Source of the DNA: CAZXIY01 sp964640935 | GTDB taxonomy: Archaea > Thermoplasmatota > Thermoplasmata > Methanomassiliicoccales > Methanomethylophilaceae | Reading direction: 5' to 3' | DNA: 22,275 nucleotides | Assembly (NCBI GenBank): GCA_964640935.1 | Contig: CAZXIY010000017.1 | Coordinates: 1 to 22,275 of the forward strand | In this document: piece by piece, positions 22,076 to 22,275 of the stretch | Layout: each line of letters starts with the position of its first letter | How positions within the stretch are numbered: position 1 is the stretch's first letter | Made by a program: the position numbers and the translations under genes | The notes under the pieces: generated by a model | Told to the model about the DNA's origin: nothing | Database searches by the model: none | What the model saw: the letters and a program-made list of their open reading frames with translations, nothing else

Positions 22076-22275
22076 ATGAAACAAAATAAAGATCATAACG
22101 GACCAGACGGTCTGGCGACCGTCCGCATGGTAAAGATCATCTCACTATGTCTGGTGGCATTGTTCGTAATAACGGCGATACCGCTGACCGTCGGCGAAGC
22201 TGACAACGTGTCAGGGGCTTACGGGGATGATTTCAACGATGGGAAATTGTATTACAGCGTATCATCCGAGGATCC
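22076..22275 (+). CDS. Secreted or surface protein, N-terminus only (runs off window)
   Basis: 66 residues are visible before the window edge. A polar, positively charged start (MKQNKDHNGPDG, then VRMVK) is followed by a hydrophobic stretch at about residues 20-37 (IISLCLVALFVITAIPLTV) and a GEA site, which together look like a signal peptide. The mature start is acidic and then reads FNDGKLYYSVSSEDP, which recalls the opening of BspA-type leucine-rich-repeat or other adhesin-like surface proteins found in gut methanogens. That likeness is suggestive only. GAAGGGAG, 5 nt before the ATG, is a good ribosome binding site. The long AT-rich upstream region suggests an independently regulated gene. 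Confidence 0.7.
   Translation, partial: MKQNKDHNGPDGLATVRMVKIISLCLVALFVITAIPLTVGEADNVSGAYGDDFNDGKLYYSVSSED

Noticed and set aside
22270..22275. GGATCC at the right end as a cloning junction
   Set aside because: The same hexamer occurs elsewhere in the window inside genes, and the reading frame continues normally to the edge, so chance is the simpler explanation.
1..22275. CRISPR arrays, tRNA or rRNA genes, insertion sequences, integrase or attachment sites
   Set aside because: No regular direct repeats, cloverleaf sequences, transposase motifs or terminal inverted repeats were seen on either strand.

Overview
The window looks like a chromosomal segment of a methanogenic archaeon of the Thermoplasmata, most plausibly the order Methanomassiliicoccales. 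This placement is an inference; no rRNA or other marker gene is present. The support is: an archaeal-type ATP-dependent DNA ligase beside a Hef-type helicase; an HdrD-like iron-sulfur protein with two CCG domains; a complete set of anaerobic (Cbi-type) corrin-ring genes; GGTG-type ribosome binding sites inside operons; and TATA-like boxes 24-28 nt ahead of several start codons, as expected for leaderless archaeal transcripts. None of the 19 complete genes ends in TAG (4 end in TAA, 15 in TGA). That fits an organism that reads UAG as pyrrolysine, as many Methanomassiliicoccales do.

Left part (1-8168). On the minus strand lie DNA ligase (cut by the window edge), a Hef-like helicase without a nuclease domain, an MFS transporter fused to a C-terminal UspA domain, and an HdrD-like Fe-S protein. 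On the plus strand follow a proline-iminopeptidase-like alpha/beta hydrolase and a six-helix membrane protein with an Asp/Cys/His-rich tail. Hairpins sit at most transcription-unit ends.

Middle part (8169-15294). On the minus strand cbiL is followed by a tightly coupled nitrilase-superfamily amidohydrolase. Divergent from cbiL is an ABC importer of the BtuFCD/FecBCD type (binding protein, permease, ATPase), followed in the same direction by a Sel1-repeat protein. A DrrAB-type ABC-2 transporter comes next and ends at a strong bidirectional hairpin.

Right part (15295-22275). Two divergent cobalamin operons occupy this region: cbiF-cbiH-cbiC on minus, and cbiD-cbiG-cbiJET on plus. The last gene is a three-domain fusion of reductase CbiJ with methyltransferases CbiE and CbiT. 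Together with cbiL, the window encodes every activity from cobalt-factor II to cobyrinic acid. Chelatase, adenosylation, amidation and nucleotide-loop genes are not here. After a gene-poor stretch of about 340 bases, a secreted protein begins and runs off the right edge.

The main discovery candidate is a 17-bp dyad, TTGG-N9-CCAA with an invariant right half ATCCAACT. It occurs twice around a shared TATA box between cbiL and the importer, and once more between cbiF and cbiD, 7.7 kb away. It ties ring synthesis and the importer into one apparent regulon, suggesting a corrinoid- or metal-responsive repressor that acts at DNA level in place of the bacterial B12 riboswitch.
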